From contig NZ_JAMKOJ010000010.1 in NCBI RefSeq assembly GCF_023700755.1, positions 1-64,000 on the forward strand: a stretch of DNA of 64,000 bases, written 5' to 3'. The notes under the pieces were generated by a model. It ran no database searches. It had not been told where the DNA came from and was given only the letters and a program-made list of their open reading frames with translations. This DNA is from Allorhizobium sonneratiae. Its GTDB lineage: Bacteria > Pseudomonadota > Alphaproteobacteria > Rhizobiales > Rhizobiaceae. Positions 1 to 8,808 of this stretch are shown here, in pieces (position 1 is the stretch's first letter; each line of letters opens with the position of its first letter). The position numbers and the translations under genes are program-made.

Positions 1-59
1 TCCCCGCAAGCCCCGGAAGCTATGCATCAGAGCGCATGGGGTGAGCCGACAATTTTCTT

Positions 60-74
60 TGGTATGCCATAATA
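60..74. promoter_or_regulatory. Probable GntR operator upstream of gntR
   Basis: The 15 bases TGGTATGCCATAATA lie 38 bp before the GntR start codon, and their exact reverse complement lies at 987-1001 before the operon. The core ATGGYATRCCAT is near-palindromic, as expected for a dimeric FadR-type GntR repressor. Autoregulation is inferred. Confidence 0.6.
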
Positions 75-111
75 TCCATGCTATGTTCATCACCCATACA
101 GGCAGCAGGTG

Positions 112-795
112 ATGACGGTGCAGGCAAGTGACAGCGATACGGCCTTTCGCGTGGAAAGGCCTTCTAAAACCTTGCGCGAACTGGCGCTGGAAAAGATGCG
201 TGAGGCGATTGTCGGGGGGCATTTTCAGCCGGGCGACAGGTTGGTGGAGCGTGATCTTTGCACCCGACTCGGTGTCAGTCGCACCATTGTACGCGAAGTG
301 CTGCGGCATCTGGAGTCGGAAGGGCTGGTCGATAACCCGCCAACCAAAGGCCCGATGGTGGCCAGACTGGATGCCGATGAAGCCCGTCAGATCTATGAAA
401 TTCGTGCAGCGCTCGAAGGCATGGCGGCGCGGCTTTGCGCCGAGCAGCATCAGAGCGACCTTGTCACCACGTTGCAGGCCATTCTCGATGCCATCCGTCA
501 TGCCTATGCCGGGGCCGACAGGCAGGCAGTGCTGACCGAAACCTCCCGTTTTTATGAAATGCTCTTTACCAGCATCGGTCGGCACATTGCCTTTGATGTG
601 GTGAAGCAGATGACCGGACGCATCAACCATCTGCGTTCCATGACGATCAAGACCGAGGGGCGCGCCAGCGAAGGGCCGGCGGAAATGCAGGCCATGGTCG
701 ACGCGATCGCTGCCGGCAACGGCGATGCGGCAGAACGCGCCGCCCGCGCCCATGTTGCGCGTGCCGCCGCCATCGCCGCAGCCTTGCTTGGATAG
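112..795 (+). CDS. GntR family (FadR subfamily, FCD domain) transcriptional regulator
   Basis: A 227-residue regulator. Residues about 20-85 form the winged helix-turn-helix, with the recognition stretch VSRTIVREVLRHLESEGLV. The rest is an all-helical FCD ligand-binding domain, with the family-typical RAALEGMAARL segment near residue 100. FCD proteins usually bind small carboxylates or similar effectors. ATG at 112 directly follows an in-frame GTG at 109, and either could be used. The gene stands first, in the same direction as the catabolic operon at 1032-9893, and identical inverted operator-like sequences precede both. It is therefore the likely local repressor, released by the pathway substrate or an intermediate. 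The ligand cannot be named. Confidence 0.88.
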   Translation: MTVQASDSDTAFRVERPSKTLRELALEKMREAIVGGHFQPGDRLVERDLCTRLGVSRTIVREVLRHLESEGLVDNPPTKGPMVARLDADEARQIYEIRAALEGMAARLCAEQHQSDLVTTLQAILDAIRHAYAGADRQAVLTETSRFYEMLFTSIGRHIAFDVVKQMTGRINHLRSMTIKTEGRASEGPAEMQAMVDAIAAGNGDAAERAARAHVARAAAIAAALLG

Positions 796-986
796 CGTGC
801 TATAGGATGCCTCTTCCCCTCTCTGGCGTGACTATGAGCGGAAGAGGTGCAGGGTAAACAAGGCCGAGCGCTTGCGGTGAAAGATGGAACTGTGCTGGCG
901 GAGATGATCCGGCAGGTCCATCTCTTTGTGTAAATTATTCCTGAAAAGAAAATAACATTATTTTAAGGGGTGGCTTGACTCGATCC

Positions 987-1001
987 TATTATGGCATACC
1001 A
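987..1001. promoter_or_regulatory. Probable GntR operator upstream of the DUF1185 operon
   Basis: TATTATGGCATACCA is the exact reverse complement of 60-74 and lies 30 bp before the start of the DUF1185 gene. The rest of the 236-bp gap (796-1031) shows no gene. An AT-rich stretch at about 938-965 may carry promoter elements. Confidence 0.6.
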
Positions 1002-1031
1002 TCATACAAAATGACCTATTGAGAGGCTGCC

Positions 1032-1631
1032 ATGATAGAGATCCGCAAGACCTTGCTGCAGGTGGAAACGACCCTGATCGAGGGTGGAAAAACGGCAGCA
1101 CGTCCCCTGAAACTTTATGGTGCCTTTGCCGTGGTGAAGAACCCGTGGGCGGGTCGCGGTTTTGTCGAGGATCTCAAGCCGGAGATTCATGCAGCAGCCC
1201 CTGTGCTTGGCAAATTGCTGACCGGCATGATCATCGAGGCTGTCGGTTCGGGTGATGCGGTGGAGGCTTATGGCAAGACCGCAGTGGTCGGGCTTGATGG
1301 CGAGATCGAGCATGGCTCGGCGCTGATCCACACCCTGCGCTTTGGCAATCATTATCGCACGGCGGTCGGGGCAAAATCCTATCTGGCCTTCTGCAATACC
1401 CGCGGACCTGCCAATGCGCCGGTGATGATCCCGCTGATGGACAAGAATGACGAGGGTCGCCGCTCCCATTATCTGACCATCCAGACCGCGATTGCCGATG
1501 CGCCCGCCGTTGATGAAATCCTGATCGGCCTTGGCGCTTCTGTGGGTGGTCGCCCGCATCACCGCATTGGCGACCGGTATCAGGATCTGAAGGATCTGGG
1601 CCACGATCCGGACAATCCGGCTGGTGTGTGA
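1032..1631 (+). CDS. Amino acid synthesis (AA_synth/DUF1185) family protein
   Basis: A 199-residue protein that resembles the AA_synth family (PF06684, formerly DUF1185), a group of small alpha/beta proteins without an established reaction. Conserved-looking stretches are KNPWAGRGFVEDL (about 36-48), an AYGKTAVVGLDGEIEHGSA segment in the middle, and GGRPHHRIGDRYQD near the C terminus. The length agrees with family members as I remember them. It is the first gene after the second operator, with the hydrolase gene about 10 bp downstream. Its place beside a two-component flavin monooxygenase suggests it acts on a pathway intermediate rather than in amino acid biosynthesis, which is only the historical family name. 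The role is inferred from context. Confidence 0.75.
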   Translation: MIEIRKTLLQVETTLIEGGKTAARPLKLYGAFAVVKNPWAGRGFVEDLKPEIHAAAPVLGKLLTGMIIEAVGSGDAVEAYGKTAVVGLDGEIEHGSALIHTLRFGNHYRTAVGAKSYLAFCNTRGPANAPVMIPLMDKNDEGRRSHYLTIQTAIADAPAVDEILIGLGASVGGRPHHRIGDRYQDLKDLGHDPDNPAGV

Positions 1632-1641
1632 GCGTCCCGCC

Positions 1642-2469
1642 ATGATCGCAACGCCCATTCCCGCCCCTATGCTCCAATGCCCGGATCATCCGCGTCGCAA
1701 AGCCTCGGGCTTTGCCTGGCATGAGGCGGGTGAGGGCGATGCGCTGGTGCTGATCCATGGGGTCGGTCTGAGGCTTGAGGCCTGGTCGCCGCAGATTGCC
1801 GGGCTTTCGGCAAAACGCCGGGTGATTGCTGTCGATATGCCCGGCCACGGCGAGAGCGCGCCGCTTGAGAAAGGGAACGCTCTTGAGGCCTTTGTCGCGT
1901 GGTTTTTTCGCTTTCTCGATGTGCTTGATCTGGAAACGGTCGATCTCGCCGGTCATTCCATGGGTGCGCTGATTGCCGGTGGCGCGGTGGCGACAGCGCC
2001 GCAGCGCATCCGCCGGGTTGCCCTGCTGAATGGCGTTTATCGCCGCGATGACGCCGCCCGTGCCGCCGTTCTGGCCCGTGCGGGCGCGATTGAAACCCAT
2101 GGTACGGTCGATATCGAGGGGCCGCTTGCCCGCTGGTTCGGTGAGGATGCGACAAGTCAGGCGGCACGGGAGGCAACACGCGGCTTTTTGAGCCGGATGG
2201 ACCCGCAGGCCTATGCCACTGCCTATCGTGCCTTTGCTGAAGGCGATGCGGCCTATGCCGATCACTGGCCCGATGTGCAGGCTCCGGCATTGTTTTTGAC
2301 CGGCGATGGCGATCCGAATTCCACCCCGGACATGGCCCGCCAGATGGCTGCACTTGCGCCACGCGGGGTTGCCCGCATCATTGAGGGGCATCGTCATATG
2401 GTCAATCTGACGGCACCCGATGCCGTCAATGCGTCTTTGGCCGACTGGCTTGAGGAGGAAACGGCATGA
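1642..2469 (+). CDS. Alpha/beta-fold hydrolase
   Basis: About 275 residues of the alpha/beta hydrolase fold. The nucleophile elbow is GHSMGAL (Ser), the oxyanion segment is LIHGVGL, an acidic residue lies in the TGDGDPNSTPDMA region, and the catalytic His is in EGHRHMVNL near the C terminus, so the Ser-Asp-His set looks complete. ATG at 1642 is preferred over the in-frame GTG at 1624, which overlaps the preceding gene. The 3' end overlaps the flavin reductase gene by ATGA, indicating translational coupling. By analogy with RutD in the pyrimidine Rut pathway it may cleave a ring-opened or ester/amide product of the monooxygenase. The substrate is unknown. Confidence 0.85.
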   Translation: MIATPIPAPMLQCPDHPRRKASGFAWHEAGEGDALVLIHGVGLRLEAWSPQIAGLSAKRRVIAVDMPGHGESAPLEKGNALEAFVAWFFRFLDVLDLETVDLAGHSMGALIAGGAVATAPQRIRRVALLNGVYRRDDAARAAVLARAGAIETHGTVDIEGPLARWFGEDATSQAAREATRGFLSRMDPQAYATAYRAFAEGDAAYADHWPDVQAPALFLTGDGDPNSTPDMARQMAALAPRGVARIIEGHRHMVNLTAPDAVNASLADWLEEETA

Positions 2470-3398
2470 GCATTTTCGATCCGCGTGCCCTGCGCGACGC
2501 TTTTGGCGCGTTTGCCACCGGCGTCACCGTGGTCACCGCCATCGGGCCGGATGGCAGGCCGCTTGGCTTTACCGCCAATTCCTTCAGCTCAGTTTCACTC
2601 GATCCGCCGCTTCTGTCGATCTGCCTGGCGAAGAGCTCGCGCAATTTTGCCACTATGACGACAGCGTCCGGCTTTGCCGTCAATATTCTGGCCGACGACC
2701 AGAAAGAGGTGTCCAGCACCTTCGCCCGGCCTGTGGAAGACCGCTTCGCTACGGTGACATGGCAGACAGGCCCTCACGGTTCACCGGTTGTGGCGGGTGT
2801 TGCTGCCTGGTTCGATTGTTCTCTGGCACAGGTGATCGAGGCGGGCGACCATGTCATTCTGCTGGGGCGGGTCGAGGCTTTCGGCACGTCTGGCAAAAAC
2901 GGTCTTGGCTATGTGCGTGGCGGCTATTTCACCCCGGCGCTGACGGCAAAGGCGGTTTCGGCGGCAGTTGACGGGCATCTGTTCCTCAGCGCCGTGGTTG
3001 AGCGCCAGGGCGACGTGCTGCTTTTGGGCGAAACATCTTTGAGCCTGCCGGGACTGGCCAGCGAAAGCGGCGATCCGCAGGCCGAACTTCAGGCGCATCT
3101 TCAGGCTCTGACCGGTCTGACGATCACCATCGGCACGCTCTACTCCGTCTATGAGGAGAAGCAGGCGGATCGTCAGCATATCGTTTATCGCGCTTTTGCC
3201 GGGGAGGGCGTGCCAGGACAGGGCCGCTTCGTCCCCGTCAGCACCCTGCCATCGCTCTCCTTTGCCACGATGGCCACTGGCGACATCATGGCGCGGTTTG
3301 CCAGGGAAAGCGCGTTTGGCAATTTCGGTGTCTATTTTGGCGATGATACGGCGGGCCGCGTCCACGCCATGAGTCAGGCCATGGTCAGGAAGGCATGA
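2466..3398 (+). CDS. Flavin reductase (RutF-like) with a C-terminal Nudix-like domain
   Basis: Residues 1-160 form a flavin reductase-like FMN-binding domain (DAFGAFATGVTVVT, GFTANSFSSVSLDPPLL), which supplies reduced FMN to a partner monooxygenase. At 310 residues it is about twice the usual length. Residues about 170-300 resemble a Nudix fold: a strand LFLSAVVERQGDVLLLGE, then SLPGLASESGDPQAELQAHL where a Nudix box would be, then a strand with YSVYEE. The canonical REUxEExGU residues are absent, so hydrolase activity is doubtful and this half may be structural or nucleotide-binding. The start is coupled (ATGA) to the hydrolase, and the LLM monooxygenase starts 3 bp after the stop. Confidence 0.8.
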   Translation: MSIFDPRALRDAFGAFATGVTVVTAIGPDGRPLGFTANSFSSVSLDPPLLSICLAKSSRNFATMTTASGFAVNILADDQKEVSSTFARPVEDRFATVTWQTGPHGSPVVAGVAAWFDCSLAQVIEAGDHVILLGRVEAFGTSGKNGLGYVRGGYFTPALTAKAVSAAVDGHLFLSAVVERQGDVLLLGETSLSLPGLASESGDPQAELQAHLQALTGLTITIGTLYSVYEEKQADRQHIVYRAFAGEGVPGQGRFVPVSTLPSLSFATMATGDIMARFARESAFGNFGVYFGDDTAGRVHAMSQAMVRKA

Positions 3399-3401
3399 GT
3401 G

Positions 3402-4433
3402 ATGAAATTTTCCCTCTTCGTCCATATGGAACGGCTTGATGCCAGCCAGACCCACCAGAGCCTTTATGAGGAATTTCTGGCGCTGTGCGAGATTGCCGAC
3501 AGAGGCGGTATGCATGCCATCTGGACCGGCGAACATCACGGCATGGATTTCACCATTGCTCCCAATCCCTTCGTCACCATTGCCGATCTGGCCAACCGGA
3601 CCAAAAATGTGCGGCTTGGCACCGGCACGGTGATCGCGCCCTTCTGGCATCCGGTGAAGCTGGCGGGCGAGGCGGCAATGACCGACATCATCACCGGCGG
3701 GCGGCTGGATGTCGGCATTGCCCGTGGGGCCTATTCCTTTGAATATGAGCGGTTGATGCCGGGGCTCGACGCCTGGGGCGCGGGCCAGCGGCTGCGCGAG
3801 CTGATCCCGGCGGTCAAGGGCGTTTGGGCTGGCGATTACGCCCATGAGGGCGAGTTCTGGCGCTTTCCCGCCACCACGTCGGCACCGAAACCGCTGCAAC
3901 AGCCGGTTCCGATCTGGGTGGCGGCGCGCGATCCCAATTCGCATGATTTCGCTGTTGCCAATGGCTGCAATGTGCAGGTGACGCCGCTGTGGAACGGTCA
4001 TGGTGAGATTGAGAGCCTGATGGGCCGTTTCAACGACGCCTGCGCCAAGGCACCGGATCAGGGCCGACCGAAGATCATGCTGTTGCTGCACACCTATGTC
4101 GGGTCGGATGGTGATGATGTGGCAAAAGCGGCGCAGGAACTCAGCGTCTATTACAATTACTTCTTCGCCTGGTTCAAGAATGAGCGGCCGATCCGCCAGG
4201 GGCTGATCGAGCGGTTGAGCGAGGATGAGATGGCTGCCAATGCCATGCTTTCGCCGCAGATCATGCAGGCCAATCTGGCACTGGGCACGGCAGATGAGGT
4301 GATTGCCCGGCTGAAGCAGTATGAAGCGCTGGGCTATGACGAATATTCCTTCTGGATCGACACCGGCATGAGCTTCGAGCGCAAGAAAGCCTCGCTCGAA
4401 CGTTTCATCCGCGATGTCATGCCGGCCTTTTGA
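3402..4433 (+). CDS. LLM-class (luciferase-like) flavin-dependent monooxygenase
   Basis: A 343-residue bacterial luciferase-like TIM-barrel protein, typical in length for FMNH2-dependent monooxygenases. Family features include IWTGEHHGMDF (about 42-52), VRLGTGTVIAPFWHPVKLAGE and GRLDVGIARGAY. ATG at 3402 is preferred over an adjacent GTG at 3399. It follows the flavin reductase by 3 bp, so the two are very probably a two-component oxygenase pair. Related enzymes (RutA, NtaA, DszA and others) oxidise N-heterocycles, amines or sulfur compounds. The neighbouring aldehyde dehydrogenase and hydrolase suggest ring opening or N/C cleavage to an aldehyde. The substrate cannot be told from sequence. 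Confidence 0.87.
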   Translation: MKFSLFVHMERLDASQTHQSLYEEFLALCEIADRGGMHAIWTGEHHGMDFTIAPNPFVTIADLANRTKNVRLGTGTVIAPFWHPVKLAGEAAMTDIITGGRLDVGIARGAYSFEYERLMPGLDAWGAGQRLRELIPAVKGVWAGDYAHEGEFWRFPATTSAPKPLQQPVPIWVAARDPNSHDFAVANGCNVQVTPLWNGHGEIESLMGRFNDACAKAPDQGRPKIMLLLHTYVGSDGDDVAKAAQELSVYYNYFFAWFKNERPIRQGLIERLSEDEMAANAMLSPQIMQANLALGTADEVIARLKQYEALGYDEYSFWIDTGMSFERKKASLERFIRDVMPAF

Positions 4434-4443
4434 GGAGCAGATC

Positions 4444-5907
4444 ATGCGTCGCTTCCAGCTTTATATCGACGGTGCTTTCGTGGACGGGGCAGGCGCGTTT
4501 GACAGTCTCGATCCGGCAACCGGCACGGTCTGGGCCAAAATGCCGGAAGCGCGCGAGGCCGAGGTGGACCGCGCCGTGCAGGCGGCTGACCGCGCGCTTG
4601 TCGACGGCCCCTGGGCGAAAATGACCGCCAGCGAGCGCGGCAGGCTGCTTTACCGTCTGGCCGATCTGGTGGCGGAGAATGCCGCGATCCTGGCCGAGCT
4701 TGAAACCCGCGATACCGGCAAGATCATTCGCGAGACCTCCTCGCAGATTGCCTATGTGGCGCAATATTACCGCTATTATGCCGGTCTCGCCGACAAGATC
4801 GAAGGCTCGGTCCTGCCAATCGACAAGCAGGATATGGAGGTCTGGCTGAAGCGTGAGCCGGTTGGCGTCGTGGCCATGGTGGTGCCGTGGAACAGCCAGC
4901 TGTTTCTCTCTGCCGTCAAGATCGGCCCGGCGCTGGCGGCGGGCTGTACGCTGGTTTTGAAAGCCTCGGAAGACGGTCCGGCACCACTTCTTGAATTTGC
5001 CCGGCTGGTGCATGAGGCAGGCTTTCCCCCCGGCGTGGTCAATATCGTTACCGGGTTTGGTGCTGCCTGTGGTGCGGCGCTGACGCGCCATGAAAAAGTA
5101 GCGCATATCGCCTTTACCGGCGGACCGGAGGCCGCGCGCCATGTGGTGCACAATTCGGCCGCCAATCTCGCCTCCACCTCGCTGGAACTTGGCGGCAAAT
5201 CACCCTTCATCGTCTTTGCCGATGCCGATCTCGACAGCGCCGCCAATGCGCAGGTTGCGGGCATTTTCGCCGCCACCGGCCAGTCCTGCGTTGCCGGGTC
5301 GCGGCTGATTGTCGAGCGCTCCGTCAAGGAGGAGTTTCTGGCACGGCTCACGAAAAAGGCCGAAGCAATCCGCATCGGCTCGCCGCTCGATATGGCAACC
5401 GAAATCGGCCCGCTGGCCACCAAACGGCAACAGGACCATGTGGATCGGCTGGTTCAGGCCTCGGTGGCGGCGGGAGCCCATCTCATCACAGGTGGAAAGC
5501 GTCCCGAGGGGGCGGGCCATTTTTATCCGCCGACCATTCTTGATTGCGATGGCGTGTCCTCACCGTCGATGGCGGAAGAGTTTTTCGGCCCCGTGCTCTC
5601 TGTCGTCTCTTTCGAGGGCGAGGTGGAGGCGCTGCAGCTTGCCAATGACACGCGCTATGGGCTGGCAGGCGGCGTCTTCACGCAAAATCTCGCCCGCGCC
5701 CATCGCATGGTCAAGGGCATCCGCGCCGGTGTGGTCTGGATCAACACCTATCGGGCGGTCTCGCCGATTGCCCCTTTCGGCGGGTTTGGCCTTTCCGGGC
5801 ATGGCCGCGAGGGCGGCATGGCGGCGGTGCTGGATTACACAAGGACAAAAACCGTCTGGCTCAACACGTCCGACACGCCTTTTCCCGATCCGTTCGTCAT
5901 GCGGTGA
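4444..5907 (+). CDS. Aldehyde dehydrogenase (NAD(P)+)
   Basis: About 487 residues, a standard ALDH-superfamily length. The general-base glutamate lies in LELGGKSPF, the catalytic cysteine in GQSCVAGSR, the Rossmann segment in AFTGGPEAARHV and the C-terminal motif in PFGGFGLSGHGREGG. ATG at 4444 has GAGGAG 6 bp upstream, which decides against the earlier in-frame start inside the monooxygenase gene. It probably oxidises the aldehyde released by the monooxygenase and hydrolase to an acid that can enter central metabolism. Family knowledge does not fix the chain length or the amine/acid character of the substrate. Confidence 0.9.
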   Translation: MRRFQLYIDGAFVDGAGAFDSLDPATGTVWAKMPEAREAEVDRAVQAADRALVDGPWAKMTASERGRLLYRLADLVAENAAILAELETRDTGKIIRETSSQIAYVAQYYRYYAGLADKIEGSVLPIDKQDMEVWLKREPVGVVAMVVPWNSQLFLSAVKIGPALAAGCTLVLKASEDGPAPLLEFARLVHEAGFPPGVVNIVTGFGAACGAALTRHEKVAHIAFTGGPEAARHVVHNSAANLASTSLELGGKSPFIVFADADLDSAANAQVAGIFAATGQSCVAGSRLIVERSVKEEFLARLTKKAEAIRIGSPLDMATEIGPLATKRQQDHVDRLVQASVAAGAHLITGGKRPEGAGHFYPPTILDCDGVSSPSMAEEFFGPVLSVVSFEGEVEALQLANDTRYGLAGGVFTQNLARAHRMVKGIRAGVVWINTYRAVSPIAPFGGFGLSGHGREGGMAAVLDYTRTKTVWLNTSDTPFPDPFVMR

Positions 5908-5982
5908 GGACCCATAAAATGCCGGTCAGGACGCCACAAGAAGCGGACAGCCGATCAAGAACCAACAGAAGGACAAGGGAAC

Positions 5983-6993
5983 ATGAAGATCAAAAGCATG
6001 ATTGCATCGCTGACCGTCCTGATGGGCGTGACGGCTCAGGCCAGTGCCGCCGATATGGTTTTCACCAGTTGGGGCGGCACCACGCAGGATGTGCAGAAAA
6101 GCGCCTGGGCCGATAAATTCACCGCCAAGACCGGCATCAAGGTGCTGGAGGATGGTCCGACCGATTACGGCAAGATCAAAGCCATGGTCGAGGCAAAGAA
6201 TGTCAGCTGGGATGTGGTGGATGTGGAGGGCGATTACGCCATTCAGGCCGGTGAAGCCGGCCTTCTCGACAAGCTCGATTTCAGCGTGATCGACAAGGCA
6301 AATCTCGATCCGCGTTTCGTCACACCCTATTCGGTCGGCAGCTTCTATTATTCCTTTGTCATCGGCTGCAACAAGGATGCGGTCAAGGCCTGCCCGAAAA
6401 GCTGGGCGGACCTGTTCGACACCAAAAAATTCCCCGGCAAGCGCACCTTCTACAAATGGTCGGCCCCCGGCGTGATCGAGGCCGCACTTCTGGCCGATGG
6501 CGTGCCCGCCGACAAGCTCTATCCGCTCGATCTCGACCGTGCCTTCAAGAAGCTGGATACGATCAAATCCGACATCATCTGGTGGTCGAGCGGGGCGCAG
6601 TCCCAGCAATTGCTGGCCTCTGCCGAAGCGCCCTATGGTTCCTTCTGGAATGGTCGTTTGACGGCCCTGGCCAAGACCGGTGTGACGGTTGAGACCTCCT
6701 GGGACCAGAACATCACCGCTGCCGATGTGCTGGTTGTGCCGAAAGGCGCGAAAAACAAAGAGGCGGCAATGAAGTTCATCGCCTTTGCCACCTCGCTGGA
6801 AGGACAGGCCGAGATGGCTGCAGGCACCGGTTATGCGCCAACCAACGTCAAATCCCCGGCACTGATGGACCCGGCCGTGGCCAAGACCCTGCCGGACAAA
6901 CAGACGGCCTCGCAGATCAATGCCGACATGGCCTATTGGGCCAAGCACCGTGATGAGATCGCCAATCGCTGGTATGCCTGGCAATCTAAATAA
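5983..6993 (+). CDS. ABC transporter periplasmic substrate-binding protein (polyamine/amine type)
   Basis: A 336-residue extracellular solute-binding protein of the PotD-like group. The N-terminal 22 residues are a Sec signal peptide (Lys-rich start, hydrophobic core, cleavage after ASA). The mature protein opens DMVFTSWGGTTQ, typical for spermidine/putrescine-like binding proteins, and two Cys (IGCNKDAVKAC) could form a disulfide. Together with the two permeases and ATPase that follow it makes a complete importer. Its place in the catabolic operon implies that it imports the pathway substrate, probably a small cationic or N-containing compound. The ligand is an inference. Confidence 0.88.
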   Translation: MKIKSMIASLTVLMGVTAQASAADMVFTSWGGTTQDVQKSAWADKFTAKTGIKVLEDGPTDYGKIKAMVEAKNVSWDVVDVEGDYAIQAGEAGLLDKLDFSVIDKANLDPRFVTPYSVGSFYYSFVIGCNKDAVKACPKSWADLFDTKKFPGKRTFYKWSAPGVIEAALLADGVPADKLYPLDLDRAFKKLDTIKSDIIWWSSGAQSQQLLASAEAPYGSFWNGRLTALAKTGVTVETSWDQNITAADVLVVPKGAKNKEAAMKFIAFATSLEGQAEMAAGTGYAPTNVKSPALMDPAVAKTLPDKQTASQINADMAYWAKHRDEIANRWYAWQSK

Positions 6994-7027
6994 TCGGGCG
7001 AAATGATCGGGCCAAATAAACGGGATA

Positions 7028-7075
7028 GGACCGTTTCGGTCTGCGGGTGAACCCGCTCAAAGGCTGAAACGGTCC
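7028..7075 (+). promoter_or_regulatory. Stem-loop between binding-protein and permease genes
   Basis: GGACCGTTTC (7028-7037) pairs perfectly with GAAACGGTCC (7066-7075), and an inner GCGGGT/ACCCGC stem lies at 7043-7055. A pyrimidine-rich tract follows. Such structures after binding-protein genes usually act as partial terminators or RNase barriers that keep binding protein in excess over permease. Confidence 0.65.
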
Positions 7076-7121
7076 CCCTTCTTTCGTGCTGCTGAACCGG
7101 GCTCTCAAAGGAGAATGCGAG

Positions 7122-8006
7122 GTGTCGATGATGGTGTCCACCGCCAAGGTGACAGACGGCCAGGCGCGGCAAACAAGGCCGCGCCGGTTGGTCGGCAATT
7201 TTGCCGCAACGCTTCCGGCACTGGTGCTGCTTCTGGTGTTTTTCGTGCTGCCGGTGATCGGGCTTCTGGCCCGCAGCATCACCGAGCCGGTGTTCGGGCT
7301 GGAAAATTACCGGGCGCTGATTGCCACCTCCACCTATGCGAAGGTCTTTTTCAACACCTTCTTCGTCTCCACTGTGGTCACGCTGCTGTCTCTTGCCATC
7401 GGCTTTCCCGTGGCCTGGGCGCTGGCCATCATGCCGAAGCGGCTGGCCAACGCCGTCTTTGCTATCGTGCTGTTGTCGATGTGGACCAATCTTCTCGCCC
7501 GCACCTATGCCTGGATGGTGCTGTTGCAGCGCACCGGCGCCATCAACAAGGCGTTGATGGCGCTTGGCCTGATCGACACACCGCTCGACATGGTCAACAA
7601 TCTGACCGGCGTTACCATCGGCATGACCTATATCATGCTGCCCTTCATCATCATTCCGCTTTATGGCGTCATCCGCAGGATCGACCCGGCCATTCTGCAG
7701 GCGGCGGCCCTGTGCGGCGCCAATCGGTGGCAGGCGCTCATCCGTATCCTGCTGCCGCTGGCCGCACCCGGTGCCTTTGCCGGGGCGTTGATGGTGTTCG
7801 TCATGTCGCTTGGCTATTTCGTCACGCCGTCACTGCTCGGCGGCACGTCGAACATGATGCTGGCCGAGCTGATCGCGCAACTGGTGCAGTCGCTGGTTGA
7901 CTGGGGCATGGGCGGAGCCGCCGCCTTCGTGCTTTTGGTCGTGACACTTGGTCTCTATGCACTGCAACTGAAGCTGTTTGGCGTGAGCGGCGGGGAAAGG
8001 ACATAG
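7122..8006 (+). CDS. ABC transporter permease (PotB type)
   Basis: About 294 residues with six hydrophobic segments, the first at roughly LPALVLLLVFFVLPVIGLLA. The EAA-like cytoplasmic loop that contacts the ATPase reads AALCGANRWQALIRILLPLAAPG. GTG at 7122 sits 8 bp after AAAGGAG and is preferred; in-frame ATGs at 7128 and 7131 are alternatives. It lies in the inner membrane as partner of the permease at 8008, only 1 bp downstream. The sequence is of the polyamine/putrescine importer class and ligand specificity is unknown. Confidence 0.88.
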   Translation: MSMMVSTAKVTDGQARQTRPRRLVGNFAATLPALVLLLVFFVLPVIGLLARSITEPVFGLENYRALIATSTYAKVFFNTFFVSTVVTLLSLAIGFPVAWALAIMPKRLANAVFAIVLLSMWTNLLARTYAWMVLLQRTGAINKALMALGLIDTPLDMVNNLTGVTIGMTYIMLPFIIIPLYGVIRRIDPAILQAAALCGANRWQALIRILLPLAAPGAFAGALMVFVMSLGYFVTPSLLGGTSNMMLAELIAQLVQSLVDWGMGGAAAFVLLVVTLGLYALQLKLFGVSGGERT

Positions 8007-8007
8007 G

Positions 8008-8808
8008 ATGCTGTTGAATTTCCACAGCCTTGGCAGCTGGAAATGGGTGCTTCTCACCATCACTGCCCTTGTCTCGGCCTTTCTGCTTTTGCCGATCCTG
8101 TTCATTGCAGCCCTGTCCTTCGGCTCGTCGCAATGGCTGATCTTTCCGCCACCCGGCTGGACGCTGAAATGGTATGGCGAGCTTTTTGCCGATCCGCGCT
8201 GGCTGGATGCCGCCTTGACCAGCCTGAAGATTGCCCTGATGGTCACGGTGCTGTCGGTGATGATCGGGCTGTTTGCTGCTTTCGGTCTGGTGCGGGGCCG
8301 CTTCATCGGGCGCACCGCGCTGCGCGCCCTGTTCATGACGCCGATGATCCTGCCGGTGGTGGTGCTGGCGGTGGCGCTTTATGCGCTATATTTGCGTGTC
8401 GGGCTAAACGGCACGACCATCGGCTTCGTCATTGCCCATCTGGTGATTGCACTGCCTTTTTCGGTGCTGGCGCTGACGGGCGCGCTGGAAGGGTTTGACA
8501 AATCCATCGAGGATGCCGCCGTGCTGTGCGGGGCCTCGCCATTGCGCGCCAAAATTCTGGTGACACTGCCGGCCATCAGTCATGGCCTGTTTTCGGCGGC
8601 GATCTTTTCCTTCCTCGCCTCCTGGGATGAGGTGGTGCTGGCGATTTTCATGGCCAGCCCGACGCTGCAAACCCTGCCAGTGAAAATCTGGGCGACGCTG
8701 CGTCAGGACATGACGCCGGTGATTGCCGCGGTTTCCACACTTCTGGTGCTGCTGACGCTTTTGCTGATGCTGGCCGTCGCGCTGTTCAAAAAAGGATTGA
8801 AGACATGA
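8008..8808 (+). CDS. ABC transporter permease (PotC type)
   Basis: A 266-residue inner-membrane permease with about six transmembrane helices. The ATPase-docking loop is AAVLCGASPLRAKILVTLPA. It starts 1 bp after the stop of the first permease, and its stop overlaps the ATPase start by ATGA, so the subunits are translationally coupled. It pairs with the permease at 7122-8006 as the second half of a heterodimeric channel. Confidence 0.88.
   Translation: MLLNFHSLGSWKWVLLTITALVSAFLLLPILFIAALSFGSSQWLIFPPPGWTLKWYGELFADPRWLDAALTSLKIALMVTVLSVMIGLFAAFGLVRGRFIGRTALRALFMTPMILPVVVLAVALYALYLRVGLNGTTIGFVIAHLVIALPFSVLALTGALEGFDKSIEDAAVLCGASPLRAKILVTLPAISHGLFSAAIFSFLASWDEVVLAIFMASPTLQTLPVKIWATLRQDMTPVIAAVSTLLVLLTLLLMLAVALFKKGLKT

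Noticed and set aside
2781-4445. Long minus-strand open frame (about 554 codons) opposite the flavin reductase and monooxygenase
   Set aside because: It is antisense to two well-recognised genes, composed of His/Arg/Gly-rich low-information sequence without any domain, and is a by-product of GC-rich codon use.
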